The translations under genes were made by a program, and so were the position numbers. 64,000 nucleotides of DNA from Dichloromethanomonas sp964477085 (lineage in GTDB: Bacteria > Bacillota > Desulfitobacteriia > Desulfitobacteriales > Syntrophobotulaceae): positions 1 through 64,000 of the forward strand of contig CAYZDF010000004.1 in assembly GCA_964477085.1 (NCBI GenBank). The letters are read 5' to 3'. The notes under the pieces were generated by a model. That model was not told the origin of the DNA and did not search any database. It worked only from the letters and a program-made list of their open reading frames with translations. Below, piece after piece: positions 41,531 to 51,300 of this stretch (positions within the stretch are counted from its first letter, which is position 1; every line of letters starts with the position of its first letter).

Positions 41531-43561
41531 ATGAGCAAAGAATTTACAGTTGCCCTTGTCGGTAATCCCAATTGTGGTAAGACAAGTCTATTCAATGTCT
41601 TAACAGGATCCAGGCAGCACGTCGGTAATTGGCCGGGAGTTACGGTCGAAAGAAAAGAAGGCTTTATTAAACTTGAAGATAACAACATCAAGGTTATTGA
41701 CCTGCCTGGTACGTATAGTTTTTCTGCATCATCTGAGGATGAAATCATTGCCGTAAATTACATCCTACAGGATAAACCGGATGTAGTTGTTAATGTTATC
41801 GATTCAGGAAATATCGAACGTAATCTGTATCTTACCTTACAGCTGCTGGAGATGAATACCAGAGTTGTGATTACATTAAATATGACAGATGAAGCCGAGA
41901 AGAAACAAATCTATATTGATAAAAAGAAGCTCTCAGAAATTCTCTCCGTACCCGTTGTGTCCACAGTGGCTACCAAAAAGAGTGGGGTACAGGATATTCT
42001 GACTACTGCTCTTCAGAACCAAGAAGCTAGGGTTCCGCTTAAACTGGATTACGGGGATACTGTCAATGTTATTCTTGATCAGATCGTACAGGCTTTAGTC
42101 GAGGCCAAAGCGTGTGAGGAAGAATCTTCTCGTCTCCTAGCTGTTAAACTACTGGAAGATGATCAATATGCTAAGGATCTTGTTCAATTGGATCATCACG
42201 CTGCTCTAAAAGATTTAGTCTTTTCAGCCAGAGAAAAAATCCGAGACGAGTTTGGCTTTGATGCTGAGATATTTCTGGCGGATAAACGATATCTTTTTAT
42301 TAGGAAACTAATGGAACAATGCGTTCGGAAAGAGTCTGCATCATCAGAGGATTTTACCGAAAAAATTGATGCTATTGTCACCAACAAATGGTTGGGGATA
42401 CCTTTGTTTTTCTTCATCATGTTTCTGCTCTATCAGCTTACCATGGGGTTTGGCAATGATTTTCTCGGAAGTTATGTGGAAGCAGCTTTTGCTGTCTTAG
42501 GGGAATATGTTTCTGGTCTGATGGCTAATTCTCCTGAACTATTAAGATCTTTTGTGATTGACGCCATTATCGGAGGTGTAGGTTCAGTTCTTGTCTTTGT
42601 TCCCTTGATGCTTACCATGTATTTTCTTATTTCTTTCCTGGAAGACAGCGGGTATATGGCCAGAGCTGCCTATGTTATGGATCGTTTGATGAATGCTGTG
42701 GGTCTCCATGGAAAAACCGCTGTAGCCATGATTGTAGGCAGTGGATGTAATGTGGCAGGGATCATGTCAACAAGAACCCTGGATACGAAAAAAGATAGGA
42801 TGATCGGCATCCTGATCAGTCCTTTTGTATCATGCAGTGCCAGACTTCCTGTTTATGCTCTTTTTGCAGGTGCTTTCTTTGGGGATAAGAAGATTGGTGT
42901 TTTTCCAGCATCTGGGATCGTATTCTTTTCCTTATATCTCCTGGGAATATTAGTTGCCATTTTAGCAGGGAAAGTCTTAAGTAAAACCGTTTTTAAACAG
43001 GAAAAATCTTATTTTATTATGGAATTGCCGCCTTATCGGATCCCGACTTTAAAAGGTCTTTTCATCCATATGTGGGAAAAAACAGAGTCCTTTGTTAAAA
43101 AGGCAGGAACGATCGTTTTTGGTATCGTCGTTATGATCTGGCTTTTATCTGTTTTCCCCATAGGGGTGGAGCCTGGCAGTGCTTTCAGTATTCTCGGAAG
43201 ACTCGGATCATTGATTGCTCCTGTCTTCTTACCGGCTGGATTTGGAACCTGGGAATCAGCTGTGGCACTAATTGTCGGGGTCGGAGCGAAGGAAGCTATC
43301 GTAGCAACTTTTGGTATGGTTTATGGAACGGGTGAAGAGATGCTTACGACCGTTCTCAGTCAATACTTCACACCGCTTTCTGCATATGCCTTTATGGTCA
43401 TGACTCTGCTTTATTCGCCCTGTGCAGCCACATTTGGAATTATCAAGAAGGAGACCAATTCTTTAAAATGGGCATTATTTTCAGTTGGCTATTCTTTGAT
43501 GATTGGTTGGGGTGCAGCAGTTTTAATCTTCCAGGTCGGTAGATTATTTGGTTTGCAATAA
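41531..43561 (+). CDS. feoB: Ferrous iron transporter B
   Basis: A 676-residue GTPase-permease. G1 GNPNCGKTSLFN (about residues 11-22), switch VGNWPGVTVE, G3 DLPGTYS, G4 NMTD; then a Gate domain with GSGCNVAGIMSTRTL and a second Gate with GVGAKEAIV, characteristic of FeoB. It imports Fe2+ across the membrane. AGGATG precedes the start. It is downstream of feoA, which carries the Fur box. Confidence 0.96.
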   Translation: MSKEFTVALVGNPNCGKTSLFNVLTGSRQHVGNWPGVTVERKEGFIKLEDNNIKVIDLPGTYSFSASSEDEIIAVNYILQDKPDVVVNVIDSGNIERNLYLTLQLLEMNTRVVITLNMTDEAEKKQIYIDKKKLSEILSVPVVSTVATKKSGVQDILTTALQNQEARVPLKLDYGDTVNVILDQIVQALVEAKACEEESSRLLAVKLLEDDQYAKDLVQLDHHAALKDLVFSAREKIRDEFGFDAEIFLADKRYLFIRKLMEQCVRKESASSEDFTEKIDAIVTNKWLGIPLFFFIMFLLYQLTMGFGNDFLGSYVEAAFAVLGEYVSGLMANSPELLRSFVIDAIIGGVGSVLVFVPLMLTMYFLISFLEDSGYMARAAYVMDRLMNAVGLHGKTAVAMIVGSGCNVAGIMSTRTLDTKKDRMIGILISPFVSCSARLPVYALFAGAFFGDKKIGVFPASGIVFFSLYLLGILVAILAGKVLSKTVFKQEKSYFIMELPPYRIPTLKGLFIHMWEKTESFVKKAGTIVFGIVVMIWLLSVFPIGVEPGSAFSILGRLGSLIAPVFLPAGFGTWESAVALIVGVGAKEAIVATFGMVYGTGEEMLTTVLSQYFTPLSAYAFMVMTLLYSPCAATFGIIKKETNSLKWALFSVGYSLMIGWGAAVLIFQVGRLFGLQ

Positions 43562-43590
43562 AAGATTATCGGTATAAAGGAGTAGTCAGT

Positions 43591-43887
43591 ATGTTAATTG
43601 ATATATTAAGAGAAATCGGCAGTGCCAATACTCATTCCTACTCATCCCTGGCTAAAGCACTGAATCTTGACTTAGAAATGGTTAAACAGATGTTTTATAA
43701 TTTACAGAATTTGGGGTATATTATTTCCGATGACCCTGCATGTGGTGATGATCGCTGTGATGAATGCGGGGTATGCTGTACCAAAAAAAGAGACAAGGGA
43801 AATAAAGAAGCAAATCAAGCTAAGAATGCAACTCGATGGAGACTCACCGAAAAAGGCAAGAAAGCAATTATAGGTGATAATTCATAA
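43591..43887 (+). CDS. FeoC-like winged-helix protein with Cys cluster
   Basis: A 98-residue protein: a winged helix-turn-helix (HSYSSLAKALNLDLEMVKQM and FYNLQNLGYI), then a four- to five-cysteine cluster ACGDDRCDECGVCC and a basic tail. FeoC-like proteins of this class may bind an Fe-S cluster or iron and modulate FeoB. It lies 29 bases after feoB with AAAGGAG. Confidence 0.82.
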   Translation: MLIDILREIGSANTHSYSSLAKALNLDLEMVKQMFYNLQNLGYIISDDPACGDDRCDECGVCCTKKRDKGNKEANQAKNATRWRLTEKGKKAIIGDNS

Positions 43888-44019
43888 TCCTTTTAAGAAT
43901 AAAATCCTAACTGAACGATTATCACAACATTAACGTCAAATATTGGACGCAACTGGAATAATACACAAAAACGGGGTAACCCTATAAATGTATAAATACT
44001 TACATAACCAGGGTGAATC

Positions 44020-44520
44020 ATGTTTAATCTAAAAATTCCTCACGACGTGTATTATATGGTTTTTGCTATTATAATGGCTGTCTTCATGTTGACCCTCATT
44101 CCCAGGAAAGAGATCAAAAACCTCTTTGGATTGTGTATTTTTTGGGGGTATTTCGTCAGCTTTGTATTCATTCAGCTTTTTGCACCATCGTTATTTGATC
44201 TCTTTGTCTGGGAGCAAACAGCGTTTACATTTTTGGGATCTCCCCTTCTAATTAATATTTCCTGGGTTCCTGCTATGATGATCTTTCTCTACTTTAAACC
44301 AGAAACTAAACACCTTTATTGGTTATACATCCTCTCGCTTTCATTTATAAGTGGAGGAATCGACTCCGTCTTTGAGCAGTTAGGAATACTTCATTACATT
44401 TACTGGAGTCCCATAGCCAGATCCGTTGTTGCTCTGGTCTGGTTCCTCGCAGCAACCTGCCACTATAATTATGTCTATCATGGTGAATGGAAAGTTTTTG
44501 CGCCAGAAAGAAAGTTATAA
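44020..44520 (+). CDS. CBO0543-type membrane protein (chromosomal paralogue)
   Basis: A 166-residue multi-pass protein with about five segments. The pattern FAIIMAVFMLTLIPRKEIKN, MMIFLYFKPETKHLYWLYIL and the Trp-rich end match the cassette-borne protein at 12,064. Function unknown. Monocistronic. Confidence 0.72.
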   Translation: MFNLKIPHDVYYMVFAIIMAVFMLTLIPRKEIKNLFGLCIFWGYFVSFVFIQLFAPSLFDLFVWEQTAFTFLGSPLLINISWVPAMMIFLYFKPETKHLYWLYILSLSFISGGIDSVFEQLGILHYIYWSPIARSVVALVWFLAATCHYNYVYHGEWKVFAPERKL

Positions 44521-44697
44521 TTATACCAGTTATTCTAGACATAAAAAAGATACATATTTATGTTGAAAAATTGAGTTTTGCGACCAAGAAGGCAGTTTAG
44601 CTTTTTTGGTTTTTTCTTTGCTTGTTTTTAGATAGAATGGAATCATCAATTGAACACTCCACCTTGTTACGGCACGGCAAATTCTTTCAATTTAATT

Positions 44698-44726
44698 GCA
44701 ACCAAATTACTTTATTGGATGTCTAA
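44698..44726 (+). promoter_or_regulatory. Candidate ECF-type autoregulated promoter
   Basis: GCAACC (44698-44703), 17 bases, GTCTAA (44721-44726), close to a typical ECF -35/-10 pair. It ends directly before the sigma gene and would favour a start at 44,751. Confidence 0.5.
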
Positions 44727-44750
44727 ATGGTAGAGGAAGGGGGGGAACCG

Positions 44751-45287
44751 TTGGAAGATCGAAATTGGCAGATAATTGATGACTGGATGAGGCAGTATGG
44801 TGACAGAATAATACGCGTTGTCTACCTGATCATCGATGATTACCATCTGGCTGAAGAGATTACCCAAGAGGTCTTTGTCAGAGCCTATAACAGCCTGGAT
44901 TCCTTCCGCAGCGAATCTTCAGCCTATACCTGGCTTTATCGGATCGCCCTTAACCTCACTAGGAATTATCTAAATAGGAAGTTTAAAATTCGCTTTCTCC
45001 CTCTCGCTGATGAAGAAAGAGCAGATCTAATATCGGAACCCCTGGAGGAAAAGGCTATCCGCTTAAGTATAAGTCAGAGCATCAGAAAGTGTATCCGAAA
45101 GTTGCCTGAGATCTATCGGGAAGTTATCATTCTACATTACTTTGAAGAAATGAAGGTGACGGAGATCGCTCAGGTCCTTCAACAGTCGGAAGGTACCGTA
45201 AAAAGTAGGCTTTCCCGAGGAAGAGAGTCACTGGAAAATATGATGAGAAAGGAGGGTCTGGAATATGGAGGACAAAGATTTCTTTAA
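44751..45287 (+). CDS. ECF-family RNA polymerase sigma factor
   Basis: About 178 residues: region 2 (VVYLIIDDYHLAEEITQEVF with FVRAYNSL), region 2.3-2.4 SSAYTWLYRIALNLTRNYLN, and region 4 (LPEIYREVIILHYFEEMKVT and EIAQVLQQSEGTVKSRLSRG). TTG 44751 follows AAGGGGGG; ATG 44727 is in frame but lies at the predicted promoter's +1 region. It overlaps the next gene by 23 bases, the usual sigma/anti-sigma coupling. Confidence 0.9.
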   Translation: MEDRNWQIIDDWMRQYGDRIIRVVYLIIDDYHLAEEITQEVFVRAYNSLDSFRSESSAYTWLYRIALNLTRNYLNRKFKIRFLPLADEERADLISEPLEEKAIRLSISQSIRKCIRKLPEIYREVIILHYFEEMKVTEIAQVLQQSEGTVKSRLSRGRESLENMMRKEGLEYGGQRFL

Positions 45288-45654
45288 AGACTTGATTAAG
45301 AACTGTCTGGAAGAAGAAATAAGAAATATACATTTTACAGATGATGCTAAAGACAGAGTAAAGTCCAGAATCAATGAGAAAAGGATGAGTTCAAGGCTGA
45401 CTACCTTAAATTCCCCTGCAGCACATCGTTGGATTAAGCCAGTGTATATTCCGCTTAAAGCGGTATCCTTATGTCTGGTGGTTTTTGTTTTGCTAACCAC
45501 TCTCTACTCCAGAGCCTTCTTTTATGTATCGCCACAAGAGCTTGCTAGGTTTGAAAATAGACAGAAGATTATCGTACATGATGGTGGAGTACCTTTTGGT
45601 GCTGTGCAACATCTTATCGCTTCTTCTGTGGTCAACGAAAAAAGGGGTTGGTAA
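45265..45654 (+). CDS. Probable anti-sigma factor
   Basis: A 129-residue protein with a polar helical N-terminus (about 1-65), one membrane segment (VSLCLVVFVLLTTLYSRAFF, about 75-93) and a short outside part. No zinc-finger HxxxCxxC motif is seen, so it is not a ZAS class protein. Position directly overlapping the ECF gene and topology support the call. It probably holds the sigma factor at the membrane until a signal arrives. Confidence 0.75.
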   Translation: MEDKDFFKDLIKNCLEEEIRNIHFTDDAKDRVKSRINEKRMSSRLTTLNSPAAHRWIKPVYIPLKAVSLCLVVFVLLTTLYSRAFFYVSPQELARFENRQKIIVHDGGVPFGAVQHLIASSVVNEKRGW

Positions 45655-45656
45655 AT

Positions 45657-47963
45657 GTGAGAGAAATCGTAGTTAAACAAAGGTCATTGGCGATCCTGGC
45701 GCTAGTGATTATTACAGCAGTGGTAATCGTATATCTGAAAACACCAGAACTTCTGGCATCTCAAATTAACAAATATGAAGAGATAGATAGCCCCAAAGCT
45801 GTTATCCTTAAAGAAAGACTGATGAAATTTTTTCCTGGTTCAGAAGAAGCACGATGGGAGGTTTTGGCACTTGTTGACCAGCAGCTCCAAAGGGAAGGGA
45901 GAATAACGATCGGCCCTGATTTTATTGGCGGAGGAGTAGGTCCGGATATCATCTTCAGCGTGGAAGAGGTTATTGGTTTTCTCAAGAAAGTGGCTGCTGC
46001 ACAGGATATGGAAGCGTGGAAGTATACCTGTTACGAAAGAATAGCTCAGCTACTGGAACTACAGGGGGAATATGAAGGTGCCGAAGCCAACTACCTGATT
46101 GCAGCGGAAGGGTTTGAAAAAGACAAGAAAGACCATCGGGCTGCAGAGGTAAATAGGAGTTTAATCAATATGTACCTGGAGGCGGGAAAGTTTAATAAGG
46201 CTTTACTTCTTGTCCAGGAAAGTCTTCAAAAATATAGTAACCAGATGAAAGGCGATTTCCTGGTGAAGCAGGGAGATGTCTACTTTGGCCTTGGCGAATA
46301 CGATCAAGCTGAACGTATTTACAAGGAGGCGCTTGAGCAGGCGAAGAAGGATTGGGAGGATTTCAAGACGCATTTTAAGGCCAATCGGAGTGATAAAGCA
46401 GAAAATATCAATGCCACCCTCGAAGATCAACCTGTCTACCATCATAGTAAAACCAAGCTGGATTTAATTGCATCGCTCAAAGACGAAGATAAAGGTAAAA
46501 GTAGTTCGGTAAAGGGACAAATCCTGACGGGAGATACTTCTATATCCAATGTTTTGGTGTATTTGGTAAATGAGAAGACTTATGAGGGCAGGATGGGAAA
46601 TTTTGCAGATATTTCAAGCAATCCTCCGGTTCTTACGGATGCTCAGGGTAAATTCGAGTTTCGGCCTGTTATTCCTGGCAAATACTTTATCGTCTTGGGC
46701 TTTAAACCCGAAGACCTCGAGGGGATCGGACGTTTCAAAGGGCTTGAGACCTTCAAGGTGGAGGCTGGAAAGCCAACAGAACTCTGCTATGTACTCCGGC
46801 CAAGAGTCAAAGTCATCGAACCTGCTGGAAAACAAACCTTTAATCAAGGACAGGAGATGAAGATATCCTGGGAAGAAGTACCCCAAGCTTCTACCTATAA
46901 TCTTCATATTACTCTCAAGTTTGACAGCGGGTGCTATGTTTCAAGAGTATACCGCAAGAATCTAAAGGGTAATTCATATATCTTTAATCCCCGTGGGTTA
47001 GAACTAAGAGAGATGAATTTTGTCGCCAGAGGCGATGGGTTTGTCCTGGCTCCTTCGGCAGTCCTTGGAAGCTTCTATCCGGGTGCAGAAATTTTCTTTG
47101 TGATAGAAGCCCTGGATAAGGACGGAAGGTCGATTTCTGACAGTGAGGGTTACGTTCTACAATTGAATGGTAACTACCCTTCGATTATGGTCGAAGAGGC
47201 AGAACCACTATCCGCTGGTGATCAGTATGTCATAGAGAAGAACTATGATGAGGCGGTCCGTGCTTATCAGGATGCTCTCCAAAATAATCCCGATGATCCT
47301 TATACCCTGCTTTCGTTAGCCAGACTCTATAGTTCAGGATGGACTGAAGGAACAGAAGACCGAGATAAGGCTGTCTATTACTATCGGAAGGTTTTAAAGG
47401 TCACCAACGAGACATTCATCATGGAAGAAGTGGCATCCGCAGCAGTAGCTGCCGGTGACTATAAGTTAGGGATCTCGCTTTTTAAGCAAATAGAAGAGCA
47501 ACTGGAAGTCGATAGTTTCTGGTCTCACTTAATAGGTGAACTTTATTTTAAAACTGGTAAACCCGATAAGGCCCTTGCCTATTATCTTAAGTATCTGGAC
47601 AGTCAGAAAGAGTTCAGGGATTTGGGTCCCGTCGCAGCCATGCTTTATCAAAATGATGTGAATGGTGCCATTAAACTGCTCAAGACCAAGGATTATTCAC
47701 AGAAAGTCCGGTATAATGCTGACGGTCAGACTGCGGAAGCTGCCGATATTAGTACGATCGTAACTAACTTAGAAAAATACCAGGATGGAACGCCAAGTGT
47801 CTTAAGCCAGGAAGATTTTAAGAAGTACCTGATAGAGATCATAAAGATTGATGGCCCTGATCGATTTGAAAAAGTGAAAACGATGCAGGCAAAGATTCTA
47901 ATATTCGGCGAGAATGATGTTCTTATTCAGGTCTTAAATGAGCTTGCTATTGACCGGCGTTAG
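45657..47963 (+). CDS. TPR-repeat protein, membrane-anchored
   Basis: About 768 residues: one N-terminal membrane segment (LAILALVIITAVVIVYL), TPR-like helices around 120-230 (YEGAEANYLIAAEGFEKDKK; YDQAERIYKEALEQAKKD), a carboxypeptidase-regulatory-like beta domain (about 280-380, GQILTGDTSISNVLVYL, GKFEFRPVIPGKYFIVLGF), a second beta domain, then more TPRs (YDEAVRAYQDALQNNPDDPY). GTG 45657 follows AAGGGG. It overlaps the anti-sigma gene's end and is probably the target or sensor of this ECF system. Confidence 0.82.
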   Translation: MREIVVKQRSLAILALVIITAVVIVYLKTPELLASQINKYEEIDSPKAVILKERLMKFFPGSEEARWEVLALVDQQLQREGRITIGPDFIGGGVGPDIIFSVEEVIGFLKKVAAAQDMEAWKYTCYERIAQLLELQGEYEGAEANYLIAAEGFEKDKKDHRAAEVNRSLINMYLEAGKFNKALLLVQESLQKYSNQMKGDFLVKQGDVYFGLGEYDQAERIYKEALEQAKKDWEDFKTHFKANRSDKAENINATLEDQPVYHHSKTKLDLIASLKDEDKGKSSSVKGQILTGDTSISNVLVYLVNEKTYEGRMGNFADISSNPPVLTDAQGKFEFRPVIPGKYFIVLGFKPEDLEGIGRFKGLETFKVEAGKPTELCYVLRPRVKVIEPAGKQTFNQGQEMKISWEEVPQASTYNLHITLKFDSGCYVSRVYRKNLKGNSYIFNPRGLELREMNFVARGDGFVLAPSAVLGSFYPGAEIFFVIEALDKDGRSISDSEGYVLQLNGNYPSIMVEEAEPLSAGDQYVIEKNYDEAVRAYQDALQNNPDDPYTLLSLARLYSSGWTEGTEDRDKAVYYYRKVLKVTNETFIMEEVASAAVAAGDYKLGISLFKQIEEQLEVDSFWSHLIGELYFKTGKPDKALAYYLKYLDSQKEFRDLGPVAAMLYQNDVNGAIKLLKTKDYSQKVRYNADGQTAEAADISTIVTNLEKYQDGTPSVLSQEDFKKYLIEIIKIDGPDRFEKVKTMQAKILIFGENDVLIQVLNELAIDRR

Positions 47964-48016
47964 TTTCATACGGGTTAAGTAAACAAATCCACATTTAGCT
48001 TACTGGGGGCGATGCA

Positions 48017-49096
48017 ATGCCTGATATACTTACGCACTTAATGTTAGGAGAAGATGTTCATGAATATTTGCATGAACGGGGAAAGGAAGGCCAAGACTTG
48101 GCTCAAAAAGCAGCCTCGGTGATTGCTAAGCGTTTTGACCTTTTTATCTTTGGCACACAAGGACCGGATGTTTTCTTCTACCATAATTTTTGGCCTTGGC
48201 TCAGAAAGAAAAGCTTAAGCAAATTTGGAAGTAGACTTCATTTGGAGAAGACAGGTGATTTCTTTATTCAAAGTTTAAAATACCTTAAGGAAATTAAAGG
48301 ATCGTTAAACGATAAGCCTTTAGAAAGTCATCATTACTCGTCAGATGACTGCGAAGCTATTTTTGCTTACCTCTGCGGATGTCTTTGCCACTTTATCCTG
48401 GATAAGAATGTTCATCCCTATGTATACCGTCTGGCTGGCTTTGATTTTGAACAAGGGAAAGAGAAGGGTTATCATTCCTTTCGGCATCAAAAGCTGGAGG
48501 CGATCATTGATTGTATCCTTCTCCAAAGAAAAAGGAACAAAGACGCCAGTCTGGAACCGATTCATGAACTGCTTAAACTAAAAGAAGATTTTCCTATTAA
48601 TTTAGGCCTGTTCTACAGCCAGGTAATCCAAAACGTCTATGGGATAGATCTTAATGAAAGTGCATTAAAGCAAGCTTTTCGGGATATGACCACAGGGGTA
48701 AGACTGATCTATGATCCACATCATGTCAAGAAAAGACTGTTTACCATCTTAGGGAAAATAGTAGGTAAGGAGATCCGGCTGCCACGACCTTTATATCCGG
48801 TACCTCTCGCCATTGATCAGGGAACCGATTATTTAAATGATAAACGTTTGGCTTGGTGTCATCCCTTGGACGAAAAAGAAGAATATGTGAGTTCTTTCCT
48901 CGATATCTTTGAACAGAGTGTTCTGGAAGCTGTTGAGAGCATCATGAATGCTGCAGACTATGTTTTTAAAAGTTTCGAAACACTCGATTCTATGTTTAAA
49001 AATATCTCCTACCTCACCAATAAAGAATGGGGAACAGAGACTGCTTGGAGAAATGCCAAAGGAGAAGGGATATTAACTAATTTAAGGATACTGTGA
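48017..49096 (+). CDS. Zinc-dependent phospholipase C family protein
   Basis: A 359-residue protein with the Zn_dep_PLPC pattern: MPDILTHLMLGEDV, FIFGTQGPDVFFYHNFWPW, CHFILDKNVHPYVYRLAG and YHSFRHQKLEAIID, which supply the His/Asp metal ligands. No signal peptide is evident, so it is probably cytoplasmic and not a secreted toxin. It follows the TPR gene by 53 bases and may share the ECF operon. Confidence 0.82.
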   Translation: MPDILTHLMLGEDVHEYLHERGKEGQDLAQKAASVIAKRFDLFIFGTQGPDVFFYHNFWPWLRKKSLSKFGSRLHLEKTGDFFIQSLKYLKEIKGSLNDKPLESHHYSSDDCEAIFAYLCGCLCHFILDKNVHPYVYRLAGFDFEQGKEKGYHSFRHQKLEAIIDCILLQRKRNKDASLEPIHELLKLKEDFPINLGLFYSQVIQNVYGIDLNESALKQAFRDMTTGVRLIYDPHHVKKRLFTILGKIVGKEIRLPRPLYPVPLAIDQGTDYLNDKRLAWCHPLDEKEEYVSSFLDIFEQSVLEAVESIMNAADYVFKSFETLDSMFKNISYLTNKEWGTETAWRNAKGEGILTNLRIL

Positions 49097-49282
49097 ATTG
49101 ACATTAAACGATAATTACAACTACTAAATATTAGCTTTTTAGCCACTCCGTGGTATAATATTATTCGCTTGGGGTTTTTCGAGAAGTTGGCTCGATTATT
49201 TAGATATTGTTGATTCTTGAGCCAAAAGTTCTAAAGTTAAAATCGATTTCTCAAGAATACTTGAAAAATGGGAGGGTTGGTA

Positions 49283-51160
49283 ATGACGAATAACCAAGTT
49301 GAGACGAGAGAGTTTCAAACAGAGATCAGGCAATTGCTGGATATTGTTATTAATTCTCTCTACACAGACCGTGATATCTTTCTGAGAGAGTTAATTTCCA
49401 ATGCAGCTGATGCTACGGAGAAGTTACGGTATTTAAAGCTTTCCGGAAATGAAGTCAATGACCCTGAGCTGCCACTTCAAATCTCGATCGATATGGATGA
49501 AGCTGGAAATACCCTGACCATAGCTGATAATGGAATTGGCATGACAAGGGAAGAACTGATCGAAAATCTGGGTACCATCGCTCATTCCGGTTCGAAAGCG
49601 TTCATCAAGCATTTAGCCGAAGCTCAAAAAGAATCCGGATCAAGTGGTGTACAAGCTGATTTAAGTCTAATCGGGCAGTTTGGTGTTGGTTTTTATTCTG
49701 CTTTCATGGTCGCCGACAAGGTCACTCTTTATACCCGTTCCTATTCTCCAGGTTCTGAAAGCTTGATCTGGACGTCGGATGGCAGCGGGAATTATTCCAT
49801 TGAGAAGGGTGAGCATGGTGAACGAGGAACACGGATTGTTCTAAGTTTAAAAGAGGATGCCAAGAATTATAGTCAAGCTGATAATATTAAACGTATTATT
49901 AAACAGTATTCCAGCTTTGTGCCCTATCCAGTTCTTGTGAATGGGGAAAAAGCCAATACAGTTGAGGCTATCTGGACAAAGAACACCTCTCAAATAACCG
50001 ATGAAGAATACACTGACTTTTATAAATATATTGCCAATGCTTATGATGAACCGACTTATCGGCTGCACTTTTCTTCCGATGCGCCATTATCCATCAAAGC
50101 ACTTCTCTTTGTCCCTAATGAGAATTACGAACGTTTTGGTTTCAGCCGGATGGAGAGAGGGGTTAATCTCTTCTGCAAAAAGGTTCTCATTCAAGAGAAA
50201 TCGGAAGCGATCGTTCCGGAATGGCTGAGATTTGTACGCGGAGTGATCGATAGCGAAGAATTGCCCTTGAATATCTCCAGAGAGACGCTTCAGGACAATG
50301 CCTTAGTATCTAAGCTCAATAAAGTGGTGACGGGCCGTTTCCTCAAATTTTTAGACGAACAGGCCAAGGATGATCCTGCTAAATACAAAGCGTTCTGGGA
50401 AAAGTTTGGGAACTTTATCAAAGAAGGTGCTGCCACGGATTTCGTGCACAAGGATGCACTGGTAAAACTTCTTCGCTTCGAGTCTAATAAGACGACTGAG
50501 GGAGAGCTTATCTCCCTGGAAACCTATGTGGAACGTATGCAGGAGGATCAAAAAGCGATCTATTATATCAGCGGTTCTAACCGGGAGGTTATCGAATCCG
50601 GACCTTACCTGGAAATCTTCAAGGATAAAGGCATAGAAGTTCTTTATACGTATGAAACCATCGACGACTATGTTCTGGATAATCTGCATGAATTCCAGGG
50701 TAAAAAAATCGTTTCCGCAGACCAGGACAGCGAAGATCTGCCTGCACCCAGTGAACAAAAAAATCAAGCGGCAGAAATTCCTGAAGATGAAGCTCAGGCC
50801 TTAATGACATGGTTTAAAGAAACGCTTGAAACCAAGGTAACGGAGGTACGCCTGTCCAAACGGTTAGTTGACAGCCCTGCAGTTCTCCTAAGCTCATTCG
50901 GAACGCATAGTATGCACCGCATGATGCAGCTCATGAATAAAGACTTAGGAAACACACCGGCAGGTATCCTGGAGCTCAATAGCCGTTCACCCATCATCAA
51001 AGGGATAAACGAATTACGCAAAGCTGATGATCCCTTTGCGGTAGCAGCAGCTCAACAGGTACTGGAAACAGCCCAGATTGCAGCAGGTCTTATTATCGAC
51101 CCCCGTAATATGGTTAATCGCCTGTATGGGATACTTGAGAGGGCTGTGACACCAAAATAA
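49283..51160 (+). CDS. htpG: Molecular chaperone Hsp90
   Basis: A 625-residue HtpG: N-terminal ATPase (LRELISNAADATEKLRYL, DNGIGMTREELIENLGTIA, GQFGVGFYSAFMVAD), middle domain (RGVIDSEELPLNISRETLQ) and C-terminal dimer domain. ATG 49283 follows GGGAGG. Upstream (49,185-49,230) lies an inverted repeat TTGGCTC / GAGCCAA with a 25-base centre; no CIRCE element is seen. Confidence 0.96.
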   Translation: MTNNQVETREFQTEIRQLLDIVINSLYTDRDIFLRELISNAADATEKLRYLKLSGNEVNDPELPLQISIDMDEAGNTLTIADNGIGMTREELIENLGTIAHSGSKAFIKHLAEAQKESGSSGVQADLSLIGQFGVGFYSAFMVADKVTLYTRSYSPGSESLIWTSDGSGNYSIEKGEHGERGTRIVLSLKEDAKNYSQADNIKRIIKQYSSFVPYPVLVNGEKANTVEAIWTKNTSQITDEEYTDFYKYIANAYDEPTYRLHFSSDAPLSIKALLFVPNENYERFGFSRMERGVNLFCKKVLIQEKSEAIVPEWLRFVRGVIDSEELPLNISRETLQDNALVSKLNKVVTGRFLKFLDEQAKDDPAKYKAFWEKFGNFIKEGAATDFVHKDALVKLLRFESNKTTEGELISLETYVERMQEDQKAIYYISGSNREVIESGPYLEIFKDKGIEVLYTYETIDDYVLDNLHEFQGKKIVSADQDSEDLPAPSEQKNQAAEIPEDEAQALMTWFKETLETKVTEVRLSKRLVDSPAVLLSSFGTHSMHRMMQLMNKDLGNTPAGILELNSRSPIIKGINELRKADDPFAVAAAQQVLETAQIAAGLIIDPRNMVNRLYGILERAVTPK

Positions 51161-51182
51161 AATTCATTTAGAGTTTCCGTAG

Positions 51183-51236
51183 ATGCCACGAGGAAGTGTA
51201 CACCAATATTGATGTAATCCTTGTGGCATTTTTGTA
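51183..51236 (+). terminator. htpG terminator
   Basis: Arms ATGCCACGAGGA (51183-51194) / TCCTTGTGGCAT (51218-51229) with TTTTTG. Confidence 0.75.
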
Positions 51237-51300
51237 GACTGAAAACTATTTTTAATATTTTTCTTTGATTATATTATTGATGGCGCGATATTAGATTGGG

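Noticed and set aside
48017..49096. Secreted phospholipase C toxin
   Set aside because: Family resemblance is clear but there is no signal peptide; better called a cytoplasmic zinc-dependent PLPC-family protein.
49097..49282. CIRCE heat-shock operator upstream of htpG
   Set aside because: The inverted repeat present (TTGGCTC/GAGCCAA, 25-base centre) does not match the TTAGCACTC-N9-GAGTGCTAA consensus.
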